A stretch of DNA of 30,204 nt. It comes from Bacillota bacterium. Its GTDB lineage: Bacteria > Bacillota > Clostridia > Christensenellales > Aristaeellaceae. This document shows, one piece after another, positions 8,814 through 16,667 of this stretch (its first letter is position 1; every line of letters starts with the position of its first letter). The position numbers and the translations under genes are program-made. Under the pieces are notes generated by a model that saw only the letters and a list, made by a program, of their open reading frames with translations, was not told the origin of the DNA and did not search any database. The stretch covers positions 1 to 30,204 of the forward strand of contig JAEYOV010000075.1 in NCBI GenBank assembly GCA_023411395.1. The letters are read 5' to 3'.

Positions 8814-9511
8814 AAGATGTCATCATTGCCTGCGATTTTCAAAACCGGGAACAAACCATGGCATTCCTGTACCGCTTTGAAGGAGAAAAACCCTACTTAA
8901 AGATTGGCATGGAGCTGTTTTACGGAGAGGGGCCGGACATCGTGCGGGAAATCAAGGGTGAGGGCTTTCCGGTGTTTCTGGATTTGAAGCTCCACGACAT
9001 TCCCAACACCGTGAAAAAGGCCATGGTCAACCTGGCCCGCTTAAGGGTGGATATGGTGAATATCCACGCAGCAGGAACCAAGGCCATGATGGAAGCCGCA
9101 AGGGAAGGGCTGCTGGCGGGAGCCGCACCGGGAAGGAGGATCGACCTGATCGCCGTGACACAGCTAACAAGCACCTCCCAGGATGTGATGCAGCGGGAGC
9201 TTCTCATCCGTGAGAATCTGGAAGATACCGTTGCCCATTATGCCCGGAATGCCAAGGCTGCCGGGCTTGACGGCGTGGTCTGCTCTCCCCTGGAAGTCCG
9301 GCTTGTAAAAGCGGCTTGCGCAGAAGGCTTTCTGACCGTCACTCCCGGCATACGCTATCCCGAAGGCAGCGCGGACGACCAGAAGCGCGTCACCACACCG
9401 CAAAAGGCAAAGGAGCTTGGCTCCGATTACATTGTGGTCGGCCGACCCATTACCGCCGCAAATGATCCCAAGGCCGCATGGCTGCGTGTGAAAGCCGATT
9501 TTCTGGGCTAA
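8810..9511 (+). CDS. pyrF: Orotidine 5'-phosphate decarboxylase
   Basis: Last step of the pathway, OMP to UMP. The ATG overlaps the pyrD stop (ATGA). The product is 233 aa, the usual size of the short bacterial form. The catalytic DxKxxD array is D58/K60/D63 in LDLKLHDIP, LTSTS and TPGIR follow, and VVGRPIT near the C-terminus forms the phosphate site. It resembles Bacillus PyrF along its whole length. pyrE follows after 13 nt. Confidence 0.97.
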   Translation: MKDVIIACDFQNREQTMAFLYRFEGEKPYLKIGMELFYGEGPDIVREIKGEGFPVFLDLKLHDIPNTVKKAMVNLARLRVDMVNIHAAGTKAMMEAAREGLLAGAAPGRRIDLIAVTQLTSTSQDVMQRELLIRENLEDTVAHYARNAKAAGLDGVVCSPLEVRLVKAACAEGFLTVTPGIRYPEGSADDQKRVTTPQKAKELGSDYIVVGRPITAANDPKAAWLRVKADFLG

Positions 9512-9524
9512 GAAAGGAAAAACA

Positions 9525-10157
9525 ATGAAAAAGAAGATTGCAAAGCTTTTGCTGAAAATTGAAGCCGTGTTCCTGCGTCCGGAGGAGTCCTTCACCTGGG
9601 CCAGCGGCATCAAATCGCCCATCTATTGCGACAATCGCCTAATCCTGTCCTACCCTGATGCCCGCAGGAAGGTGGAAGCCGGGCTGGCGCAAATTATCCA
9701 TAAGCACTACCCGGAATGCGAGCTGGTGGCGGGCACCTCCACCGCGGGCATTCCCCACGCGGCGCTGGTGGCGGATATTCTCGATTTGCCCATGGCCTAT
9801 GTCCGCTCATCCGCCAAGGATCACGGCCGCAATAACCGCATCGAGGGGAAGGTGACCATTGGCCAAAAGGTGGTGGTGGTGGAAGACCTCATATCTACTG
9901 CCGGGTCTGTGGTGGAAGTGGTGGGGGCGCTTAGGGAAGCCGGGGCGAATGTTTTGGGCATTGCGTCCATCTTTACCTATGGTATGCAGAAGGGGGCTGA
10001 CAGGCTGCGGGAAGCCGGGGTGGAAAATGTTTCCCTTACCAATTTCATGACCCTGGCCCGGGTGGCGGCGGAGGAAGGCTATATCTCCGAAAAGGACATT
10101 GCCCGCCTGGAGGCGTTTCAAAAAAATCCTTCCGATGAGCGATGGATGAGTATGTGA
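9525..10157 (+). CDS. pyrE: Orotate phosphoribosyltransferase
   Basis: Joins orotate and PRPP to form OMP, the step before PyrF. It is 210 aa with ATG at 9525 behind AAGAAAGGAAA. The PRPP-binding loop VVVVEDLISTAGS lies at 116-128, with the two acidic residues E120/D121. The flexible catalytic loop around KDHGRNN (about 98-104) is present. It is the last gene of the operon, with a strong intrinsic terminator 48 nt downstream. With it, the operon encodes every enzyme from glutamine/bicarbonate to UMP. Confidence 0.97.
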   Translation: MKKKIAKLLLKIEAVFLRPEESFTWASGIKSPIYCDNRLILSYPDARRKVEAGLAQIIHKHYPECELVAGTSTAGIPHAALVADILDLPMAYVRSSAKDHGRNNRIEGKVTIGQKVVVVEDLISTAGSVVEVVGALREAGANVLGIASIFTYGMQKGADRLREAGVENVSLTNFMTLARVAAEEGYISEKDIARLEAFQKNPSDERWMSM

Positions 10158-10204
10158 TTCGGAAGCGAAGACCGATATGCTATTGCTGTTTCTGGAATTT
10201 TCTG

Positions 10205-10239
10205 GCGTCCGGCAAATCCGTTTTGCCGGACGCTTTTTT
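10205..10239 (+). terminator. Rho-independent terminator of the pyr operon
   Basis: A perfect 12-bp stem (GCGTCCGGCAAA / TTTGCCGGACGC) with a 5-nt loop is followed directly by six T. It lies 48 nt after the pyrE stop. Confidence 0.93.
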
Positions 10240-10244
10240 GTGTA

Positions 10245-10268
10245 ATTTTCCCGCCGTCGGGGGAAAAT
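10245..10268 (+). other. Small hairpin upstream of the lipoprotein gene
   Basis: An 8-bp stem (ATTTTCCC / GGGAAAAT) with an 8-nt loop lies between the pyr terminator and the ribosome binding site of the next gene. It may be a 5'-UTR element. I see no good promoter hexamers in the short gap, so expression of the downstream gene may depend partly on readthrough. Confidence 0.35.
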
Positions 10269-10291
10269 GCATCTATCAAGGAGGGTGCGCT

Positions 10292-11737
10292 ATGAAAAAA
10301 GAGGGGTTCGGAAACAGGAAAAAGGCAATTGCTTTTTTGGCTCTGATGCTGGCGGGGCTTATGCTCCTGTCCGGTTGCTCAAGGTCGGCCGACACGCGGT
10401 ATATGTATGCCCAGGAGCTGCTGGCCATGGGGGAGTATGAAGCGGCGCTGTACGAGTTTGAGGCGCTGGGCGAATACTGGGATTCCGGTAAGCTTGTATT
10501 GTACGTATCCGGGCTGATGGCGCTGGAGTCGGGCGACTATTCCCTTGCCCAGACCAATTTTGAAAATCTGGGGGACTTCAAAAACAGCGAACTCTACTAT
10601 CGATATGTGGAGGCCAAACACCTGGAGCAGGAAGAAGATTACCCGGCGGCCCAAAACGCCTATCAGGCGTTGGGCTCCTTCCGCGACAGCGTGCGGCGCA
10701 TGGAAAGATGCACCGCCATGATTCCCCAGAAGGCATACGAGGCCGCCCAGGCGCTGTATGCCGCCGGAGAATATCAAAAGGCCATGGAAGGTTTCCTGGC
10801 CCTGAACAGCTACAGCGACAGCCGGCAGCGGGCCGAGGCGTGCCAGCAGGCCATTTTATCCCAGGAGTATCAGGCCGCCCAGAACCTTTTCAAGCGCAAG
10901 GATTATGCCGGGGCATTGGAGATGTTTGCCGTCTTGGGCAGCTACCGGGACAGTGCCATGCTGGCGGACAACTGCCGCCTGGAGCTTTACAAGGCTGCCG
11001 AAGCGGCGCAGAAAGCGGGTGGCTTTGAAAAAGTACAGGAAGCCATCGCTATGTATGAGGCGCTGGATACCTACGCCGATGCCGCCCGCCGGGCACAGGA
11101 CCTGCGAGGGAGGTATGACATCAACCTCAAACTCCGGGGCTATCAGGAGGGCTGGCAGTATGTTGCCCTGGGCACATACCCCCAGGAGGCGGGCGGCGGC
11201 AAATCGCCCATTCTCTGGCGTGTGCTTTCGGTGGAGAACGGGACGGCACTGCTCCTTTCGGATAAGATTCTGGATGCGGCGGCCATGGAAACGGGTACAA
11301 GCTTCTCCGGCTATCCCGGCAGTTCCCTGCAGACATTTTTGAATGGCGCGTTTTCCACCGAGGCATTCTCCACCTCGGAGCAGGCCGCCATCCTCCCAAA
11401 TGGCACCCAGGGCAAGGTGTTCCTCCTTGCCAAGGAGGATACGCTGAACCCCGCCCTGGGCTTTTCCGGCGATGCGGCCCGGCAATGCCAGGGCACGGCT
11501 TACGCCCTGGCCAAGGGGCTGCATGCGTCCACCTCCGGGTCCGGCTGGTGGTGGGTGAATACCCCGGGCACCGGTCAAAACTGCCAGGCCATCGTCTACT
11601 ACAACGGCGCGGTGTACAGCCCCGGCCTGCGCTTTGACGACGCGCAAACCGGTGTCCGTCCCGCCATCCGACTGAAGCTGGACACCCTTTTCTTCACAAA
11701 GGGTACCGGCACATCATCTGACCCCTTCCGTGAGTAA
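10292..11737 (+). CDS. Lipoprotein with TPR-like repeats and a C-terminal DUF6273-like domain
   Basis: Probably anchored on the outer face of the membrane. The start at 10292 follows AAGGAGGG and gives 481 aa. Residues 8-28 form a lipoprotein signal, with basic residues, a hydrophobic stretch and the lipobox LLSGC (acylated Cys29). From about 35 to 290 there are six degenerate helical repeats with the core (G/K)xYxxAxxxFxxLGxYxDS, beginning near residues 47, 81, 115, 159, 203 and 244. They resemble tetratricopeptide repeats and probably mediate binding. The last ~180 residues contain WRVLS...ALLLSDKILDA and end with GVRPAIRL, which I recognise as the DUF6273 pattern seen in secreted Clostridia proteins. 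Substrate or partner is unknown. It sits after the pyr terminator and is unlikely to be part of that pathway. Confidence 0.85.
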   Translation: MKKEGFGNRKKAIAFLALMLAGLMLLSGCSRSADTRYMYAQELLAMGEYEAALYEFEALGEYWDSGKLVLYVSGLMALESGDYSLAQTNFENLGDFKNSELYYRYVEAKHLEQEEDYPAAQNAYQALGSFRDSVRRMERCTAMIPQKAYEAAQALYAAGEYQKAMEGFLALNSYSDSRQRAEACQQAILSQEYQAAQNLFKRKDYAGALEMFAVLGSYRDSAMLADNCRLELYKAAEAAQKAGGFEKVQEAIAMYEALDTYADAARRAQDLRGRYDINLKLRGYQEGWQYVALGTYPQEAGGGKSPILWRVLSVENGTALLLSDKILDAAAMETGTSFSGYPGSSLQTFLNGAFSTEAFSTSEQAAILPNGTQGKVFLLAKEDTLNPALGFSGDAARQCQGTAYALAKGLHASTSGSGWWWVNTPGTGQNCQAIVYYNGAVYSPGLRFDDAQTGVRPAIRLKLDTLFFTKGTGTSSDPFRE

Positions 11738-11758
11738 GCCGGGGAGGCGCCCCATCGT

Positions 11759-11778
11759 CAAAGGGATATATCCCTTTG
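11759..11778. repeat. 20-bp palindrome, second copy of the 2749-2768 unit
   Basis: The arms CAAAGGGAT / ATCCCTTTG are identical to those at 2749-2768; only the 2-nt centre differs (AT here, GT there). It follows the lipoprotein stop codon by 21 nt. This indicates a dispersed intergenic repeat family rather than a gene-specific terminator, because no T-run follows. Confidence 0.7.
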
Positions 11779-11800
11779 GTATCCCTATATTTATATAAAT

Positions 11801-11835
11801 AAAAAATGCCTGCCCTGAAATTGATCAGGGCAGGC
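11801..11835 (-). terminator. Rho-independent terminator of the M42 peptidase gene
   Basis: An 11-bp perfect stem (GCCTGCCCTGA / TCAGGGCAGGC, 11808-11835) with a 6-nt loop is followed on the minus strand by ATTTTTT. It lies 23 nt beyond the stop of the minus-strand gene. It may also stop plus-strand transcripts from the lipoprotein gene, although the T-run on that side is poorer. Confidence 0.85.
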
Positions 11836-11858
11836 GCATATTTTACTGAATCAGCATA

Positions 11859-12887
11859 TTACTTTTTCTCCACAAAAGCGCACAGTAACCTCAAAGTATT
11901 CTCCACCCCCATTTTATGCGTCCTCTCATACCCGTGGGAGGCGAAAACTCCCGGTCCCACCAGGGCGTGCCGCGCTTCCAGTCCGGCCCGTAGAGCTGTG
12001 GCGGTATCCGAGGAATACCTGGGGTAGATGTCCACCGCGAAGTGCAGGCTTTTATTCCTTGCAAGAGAAATCAGTTCGTTGGTCAGCTCATAATTGTATG
12101 GCCCGGCGGAATCCTTAGCGCAAATGGAGACCATGGTCTCATCGCAGGTAAGGTCATCGCCCACGCAGCCCATGTCCACGGCGATCATGTCCATCAAATC
12201 CTTGGGCAGGTAGGCGGAAGCCCCGTGGCCCACCTCCTCATACACGGTGAACATCAAATGCACGCTTCGGGATAAGGCGATTTCCCCCTCCTTCACCATG
12301 CGCGCCAGGGCCAGCAAAACGCCGCTGGAAGCCTTGTCGTCCAGATGCCGGCTTTTGATATAGCCCGACTCCGTGACCATGGTACGCGCATCCCAGCTTA
12401 TAAAGTCTCCCGCCTCAATACCCAGCGCCTTCACATCCTCCGCGCTATGGACGGTCTCATCCAGCACGATCTCCAGCGTCTCGTCACTGCGCTTCATATC
12501 GGTGGTATCGCCGTATACGTGGGAAGAAGCCTTGGTAGACTGCACGGTGCCGGAATACGTTTTTCCGCGCCGTGTGTGCACAAGGCAGGTTTCGTTTTCA
12601 ATGGCGTTGTCATTGTATCCGCCGATCTGCGTGTAGCGCAGGCGTCCGTTGGGTTTGATGCCGCGCACCATGCCGCCCAGCGTGTCCACGTGGGCCGAGA
12701 GCAGCAGCGGATTTCCTTCCCCGCCCAGGTGGCATACCACCGTGCCCTTGGGGGTATGCGCGGGCTGATAGCCCATTTCCTTCAGTGTATCCAGCAGATA
12801 TTTTTCCGCTCCGGCGGTGAACCCTGTGGGGCTGGGGATAGCGCATAAGGCTTTGATGTGGGAAACGGCATCTTCCGTTGCGCGCAT
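11859..12887 (-). CDS. M42 family metallopeptidase (glutamyl/deblocking aminopeptidase-like)
   Basis: Cytoplasmic dinuclear-metal aminopeptidase, usually assembled as a large dodecamer that trims peptides. The start at 12887 is set by AAGGAGGT 7 nt upstream; the open frame continues to 13097 but without family similarity. The product is 342 aa, typical for M42. Metal and catalytic residues visible are H66/D68 (SAHVDT), D173 (HLDDKAS), E207/E208 (YEEVGHG), D228 (AVDMG) and H314 (ERTHKMG). Substrate preference cannot be read from the sequence. A weak promoter (TTGTGC, 17 bp, TATGCT; 12947-12919 on the minus strand) may drive it. It is divergent from the oxidoreductase gene. Confidence 0.9.
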   Translation of the reverse strand: MRATEDAVSHIKALCAIPSPTGFTAGAEKYLLDTLKEMGYQPAHTPKGTVVCHLGGEGNPLLLSAHVDTLGGMVRGIKPNGRLRYTQIGGYNDNAIENETCLVHTRRGKTYSGTVQSTKASSHVYGDTTDMKRSDETLEIVLDETVHSAEDVKALGIEAGDFISWDARTMVTESGYIKSRHLDDKASSGVLLALARMVKEGEIALSRSVHLMFTVYEEVGHGASAYLPKDLMDMIAVDMGCVGDDLTCDETMVSICAKDSAGPYNYELTNELISLARNKSLHFAVDIYPRYSSDTATALRAGLEARHALVGPGVFASHGYERTHKMGVENTLRLLCAFVEKK

Positions 12888-13051
12888 GGCATGTACCTCC
12901 TTCGTTGTCAGCGGGAAAAGCATAACACTAACCTTCAAAAAGCACAAGCGTCCATCAAAGCGCGTGGCGGTATGTTTTTCGCAAGCTGCCTGCAAGCTAA
13001 CGCCCCAAACCGGAAAGGATAGCGGTAGAAAGGCTTCTGGGAGGCATGCGG

Positions 13052-14326
13052 ATGAAAATTGTGGTGGTCGGCGGCGGATGGGCGGGATGCGCGGCATCTC
13101 TTTGTGCCAGAAAATCCGGTGCGGAGACCATATTGCTGGAGCGGACGGATTCTCTTCTTGGTACGGGACTGGTGGGCGGTATCATGCGCAACAACGGCCG
13201 CTTCACCGCCGCGGAGGAATGCATCGCCCTGGGTGGCGGGGAGCTGTTTCAACTGGCGGAAACCTGCCTGCGCCACAAAAACATCAATTTCCCTGGCCAT
13301 GAGCATGCGGATCTGTATGACATCGCCCGGATGCCCGCGGCTGTTTCGTGTTATGTGAAGGAGCAGGGGGTGCGGGTTTTTTATATGGCCCGTGTAGTGA
13401 AGGCGAAAACCGAAGAGAACTGTATAACGGGTGTGCTCACAGAGGACGGGCGGCTCTTTGAAGCGGATGTATTCGTGGATGCCACCGGCACCTTCGGGCC
13501 TATCGCCAACTGCACAAGACATGGCAACGGCTGCGTGATGTGCGCCATGCGCTGTCCTGCCTTTGGCGGCCGGGTCAGCCTGTGCGGCCTGGCGGGTATA
13601 AAAGAGAGGAACGCCCGCCGGGCGGACGGATCGCCGGGCTCCATGAGCGGCGCCTGCAAGCTGATGAAGGAATCCCTTTGCCCGGATTTGGCGGAGCAGT
13701 TGAGCAAGACGGGCGTGGCCGTGCTGCCCATTCCACCGTCGGTACGGGAAAACCGCCTTTCGCAAAAAGCCTGCCAGCAGTATGCCCTGGAGGAATTCCG
13801 GGACAATTTGATCCTGTTGGATACGGGCCACGCCAAGCTGATGGTGACTTATTTTGAACTGAGCAAGCTGCAATCGATCCCCGGTTTTGAAAGCGCCCGC
13901 TACGAGGACCCCTACGCCGGAGGCAAGGGCAACTCCATGCGTTTTTTTGATATGGCGCCAAGGGATGATTCCCTGAAGGTGACGGGGCTTGAAAATGTGT
14001 TTTGCGCTGGGGAAAAGGCCGGGCCGCTGGTGGGCCATACGGAGGCCATTTTAACAGGCGCGCTGGCTGGTCATAACGCCGTGCGTTATGCGAAGCATAG
14101 GCCTTTGCTGATTTTGCCCCGGAGCCTTGCGGCGGGGGAAGCCATCGCCTTCGTCCGGGAAAAGTTGCAAATGGAGGAGGGGCTTTCCCTGCGCTTTACG
14201 TTTTCCGGCTCCGTGCTGTTTGAGCGGATGAAGGATTTGGGGCTGTATACCACCGATGTCACAGCCATCCGCAAAAGGGTGGAGGATGCGTGTCTTTCGG
14301 GCGCGCTTGAACATTGGGATGGATGA
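13052..14326 (+). CDS. FAD-dependent oxidoreductase with a four-cysteine cluster
   Basis: I chose ATG 13052 because GGGAGG (13039-13044) is 7 nt away; the ATG at 13046 is only 1 nt from it. The 424-aa product opens with a dinucleotide-binding fold, GGGWAG at 7-12 (GxGxxG) and Glu30 at the end of strand 2, typical of FAD binding. A second FAD contact is FVDATGTFGP (141-150), and FCAGEKAGPLVGHTEA near the C-terminus closes the site. Unusual is C154-x6-C161-x2-C164-x3-C168 directly after the DATG motif, a spacing suggestive of metal or Fe-S binding. It belongs broadly to the FAD-dependent oxidoreductase families near PF12831/GidA; substrate unknown. It is a single gene with its own terminator. 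Confidence 0.85.
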   Translation: MKIVVVGGGWAGCAASLCARKSGAETILLERTDSLLGTGLVGGIMRNNGRFTAAEECIALGGGELFQLAETCLRHKNINFPGHEHADLYDIARMPAAVSCYVKEQGVRVFYMARVVKAKTEENCITGVLTEDGRLFEADVFVDATGTFGPIANCTRHGNGCVMCAMRCPAFGGRVSLCGLAGIKERNARRADGSPGSMSGACKLMKESLCPDLAEQLSKTGVAVLPIPPSVRENRLSQKACQQYALEEFRDNLILLDTGHAKLMVTYFELSKLQSIPGFESARYEDPYAGGKGNSMRFFDMAPRDDSLKVTGLENVFCAGEKAGPLVGHTEAILTGALAGHNAVRYAKHRPLLILPRSLAAGEAIAFVREKLQMEEGLSLRFTFSGSVLFERMKDLGLYTTDVTAIRKRVEDACLSGALEHWDG

Positions 14327-14355
14327 CCGCGCAATACCAGCGCATGGAAGAAATC

Positions 14356-14394
14356 CCGGCAAACGCGGAATCATCCGCGCGTGCCGGTTTTTTT
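14356..14394 (+). terminator. Rho-independent terminator after the oxidoreductase
   Basis: The stem is CCGGCA ... CGCGGA / TCCGCG ... TGCCGG, interrupted by one 2x2 internal loop, with a 4-nt ATCA loop and seven T afterwards. It separates the plus-strand gene from the convergent pyrophosphatase gene. Confidence 0.85.
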
Positions 14395-14407
14395 ACGCAG
14401 CACCTGT

Positions 14408-16471
14408 TTACTTGATCAGGGAGGAGGCCAGGAACATCGCCGCCGTCAGGGAAGAAATCAGCGAAACCACGGTGACCTGAGTGTTGATGGAGGGGCCGGC
14501 GGTATCCTTGAAGGGATCGCCTACCGTATCGCCGATAACCGCGGCCTTGTGGGCGTCTGAACCCTTGCCTCCGTTGTTGCCGGCCTCAATGTATTTCTTG
14601 GCGTTGTCCCACAGGCCGCCCGCGTTGCTCATGAGTAGCGCCAGCAAAAGCCCGCAGCTAATATTGCCTGTGAGATAGCCGCTGATGGCGTTCACTCCGC
14701 CTACGAAACCTACCGCCAGCGTCACCAGGATAGCCATCAGGCCGGCAGGGATCAGCTCTTTTAGGGCGCCGCGGGTGGCGATGTCAATGCACTTGTCATA
14801 CTCGGGGCGCACGCCGGCCTTGCCTTCGCGCAGACCCTTGATTTCCCTGAACTGGCGGTGGATTTCCTTCACCAGGCGCTGGGCGTTGCGGTTGACGCCC
14901 ATCATCAGCATGGCCGAGAACATGGCAGGAATGGCTACGCCCACCATCAGGCCAAAGAACACAGTGGGATTCATCAGGTCAAAGACGGCAGACCTGCCGG
15001 GGGCCGCCTGCTGCACGATCTCCTGAAAGGCGCCCAGAAGGGCGATAACGGTCAGGCCCGCCGCGCCGATGGCAAAACCCTTCGTAATTGCCTTGGCGGT
15101 GTTGCCGGCGGCGTCAAGCTCATCAGTAATCTCCAGCACCTTGCCGCCCAGGCCGCCCATTTCAGCCACGCCTCGTGCGTTGTCCACGATGGGGCCGTAG
15201 GCGTCGTTGGAGATGATCATGCCTACCACCGACAGCATGCCGAGAGCGGAAAAAGCAATGCCCAGCATGGCGTAGCTTCCGCCCAGAGGCGCGCACATGC
15301 GGTGGGCCAAAAGGGCCGCCAGGCCGATGCCGCACAGGGAGGGGAAAGCGGAGATAAAGCCGTAGCTGATGCCGGAAAGAATGGTGAAGGCGGGGCCGCT
15401 CTTGCATGCCTCGGCCACCTTGGATACAGGTTTCTTGTCATCGCCGGTAAAGAATTCGCTGGTAAAGCCGATCACTACACCGGCGGCCATGCCCAGCATG
15501 GCGGCGCCCCACAGCCGCATTTCATAGCCAAACCCCAGGAAGGCGGCCAAGGTCAGCACGGCAAAGATGCCGCAGGTGAGGTATGTGCCGTTGTTCAGAG
15601 CCTTGCCGGGGTTGCCTTTCCTGCCCACTTTGGCCACAAGTACGCCGATGATGGAAGCCAGAAGCCCCAGCGCGCCGAAGCAGAACAAAAGATTCAAATT
15701 ATTGGTTCCATTCACTTTGTCCAGGCCGATGGCGATGACCATGGCCGCGGCAATGGAGGCTACGTTGGAGTCGAACAGATCGGCGCCCATGCCGGCCACG
15801 TCGCCCACATTGTCGCCTACGTTATCGGCGATGACAGCCGGGTTGCGGGGATCATCCTCGGGGATGCCCAATTCCACCTTGCCCGTAAGGTCGGCGGCAA
15901 TATCAGCGGTCTTGGTAAAAATGCCTCCGCCCGCCTTGGCAAACAGGGCCAGGGAGCTGGCGCCGAAGGAGAAGGCCAGCACGGTATCATGGCTGCCGGG
16001 AAAGAGAATCGATAAAAGCGCCATACCCGCAAGGGAGGTGCCCACCACGGCCATGCCCATGACGGCGCCGCCGCGGAAGCCCGCCATAAAGGAAGGGGAC
16101 AGGCCTTTCCGGGCGGCGGTAGCAGCCTTCACGTTAGCGATGGTGGCGATGCTGATGCCGATCCAGCCGGCCAGGGCGGAAAGCAGGGAGCCCGCGATAT
16201 AGGAAACCACCATCAGCAGATTCTTGCTTACAGCGGATTGCCAGATGGGCGCGGGAAAGAACAGGAACAAAAGGGCGGATACAACAGCCATAAAGATGGC
16301 CAGCACGCGGTATTCCCGCTTTAAAAAGGTGAACGCGCCGTTGCGGATCAATTTGCCGATGCCCGCAAGAGGCCCTTCGGCGGTAGGCAGTGCCTCCACC
16401 CAACGGTAAAAATAGAAGGCGGTGATAAACGACAGAACGGATACTGCCAAAGCGACCCATGCCCAATCCAT
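14408..16471 (-). CDS. hppA: Membrane-bound proton-pumping pyrophosphatase, K+-independent type
   Basis: Integral membrane enzyme that couples pyrophosphate hydrolysis to ion export. The ATG at 16471 gives 687 aa with about 16 hydrophobic segments, normal for the family; GAGGAG lies 11 nt upstream. The catalytic signature is at about 181-235: TKTADIAADL, then the acidic DNVGDNVGDVAGMGADLFDS. The C-terminal GDTVGDPFKDTAGPS is also present. At 456-463 the sequence is GNTAKAIT, with Lys at 460 and Thr at 463. In the published family comparison Lys/Thr here mark K+-independent enzymes and Ala/Ala(Gly) K+-dependent ones, and known K+-independent members pump H+. That subtype is an inference from two residues. 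Confidence 0.95.
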   Translation of the reverse strand: MDWAWVALAVSVLSFITAFYFYRWVEALPTAEGPLAGIGKLIRNGAFTFLKREYRVLAIFMAVVSALLFLFFPAPIWQSAVSKNLLMVVSYIAGSLLSALAGWIGISIATIANVKAATAARKGLSPSFMAGFRGGAVMGMAVVGTSLAGMALLSILFPGSHDTVLAFSFGASSLALFAKAGGGIFTKTADIAADLTGKVELGIPEDDPRNPAVIADNVGDNVGDVAGMGADLFDSNVASIAAAMVIAIGLDKVNGTNNLNLLFCFGALGLLASIIGVLVAKVGRKGNPGKALNNGTYLTCGIFAVLTLAAFLGFGYEMRLWGAAMLGMAAGVVIGFTSEFFTGDDKKPVSKVAEACKSGPAFTILSGISYGFISAFPSLCGIGLAALLAHRMCAPLGGSYAMLGIAFSALGMLSVVGMIISNDAYGPIVDNARGVAEMGGLGGKVLEITDELDAAGNTAKAITKGFAIGAAGLTVIALLGAFQEIVQQAAPGRSAVFDLMNPTVFFGLMVGVAIPAMFSAMLMMGVNRNAQRLVKEIHRQFREIKGLREGKAGVRPEYDKCIDIATRGALKELIPAGLMAILVTLAVGFVGGVNAISGYLTGNISCGLLLALLMSNAGGLWDNAKKYIEAGNNGGKGSDAHKAAVIGDTVGDPFKDTAGPSINTQVTVVSLISSLTAAMFLASSLIK

Positions 16472-16519
16472 AAAACATCCCGCTCCTCGCATCAATCAAA
16501 TTGGGCCGCAAAAGAATAC

Positions 16520-16549
16520 AAGCCCGGAATGACCTGAAGGTCCCGGCTT
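16520..16549 (-). other. Hairpin in the hppA upstream region
   Basis: A compact hairpin (inner stem GACC/GGTC with TGAA loop, outer arm AAGCC/GGCTT with a small mismatch) lies 49 nt upstream of the hppA start. It could be part of the 5' leader. There is no clean T-run, so it is not called a terminator. Confidence 0.35.
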
Positions 16550-16616
16550 GCCTGCGGTGCGGCGATCCTTTCAATTGTATTCATCACCATGAAAAAACAT
16601 TATCCTCCGTTTTGCA

Positions 16617-16659
16617 AGCAAACCAGGCGTTGCCGCAGGGCGGCAACGCCTGGTTTGCT
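16617..16659 (-). terminator. Long perfect hairpin between the GltS-type gene and hppA
   Basis: A perfect 19-bp stem (arm begins AGCAAACCAGG) with a 5-nt loop lies 8 nt past the stop of the minus-strand transporter gene. The stem is very stable, but no continuous T-run follows on the minus strand. It is probably the end of the acyltransferase-transporter transcript, with an atypical tail. Confidence 0.55.
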
Positions 16660-16667
16660 GATAGGGC

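Noticed and set aside
14858..16015. A 385-codon plus-strand frame opposite hppA.
   Set aside because: Its residues are rich in G, H, A and Q, as expected from the complement of a membrane protein; there is no ribosome binding site.
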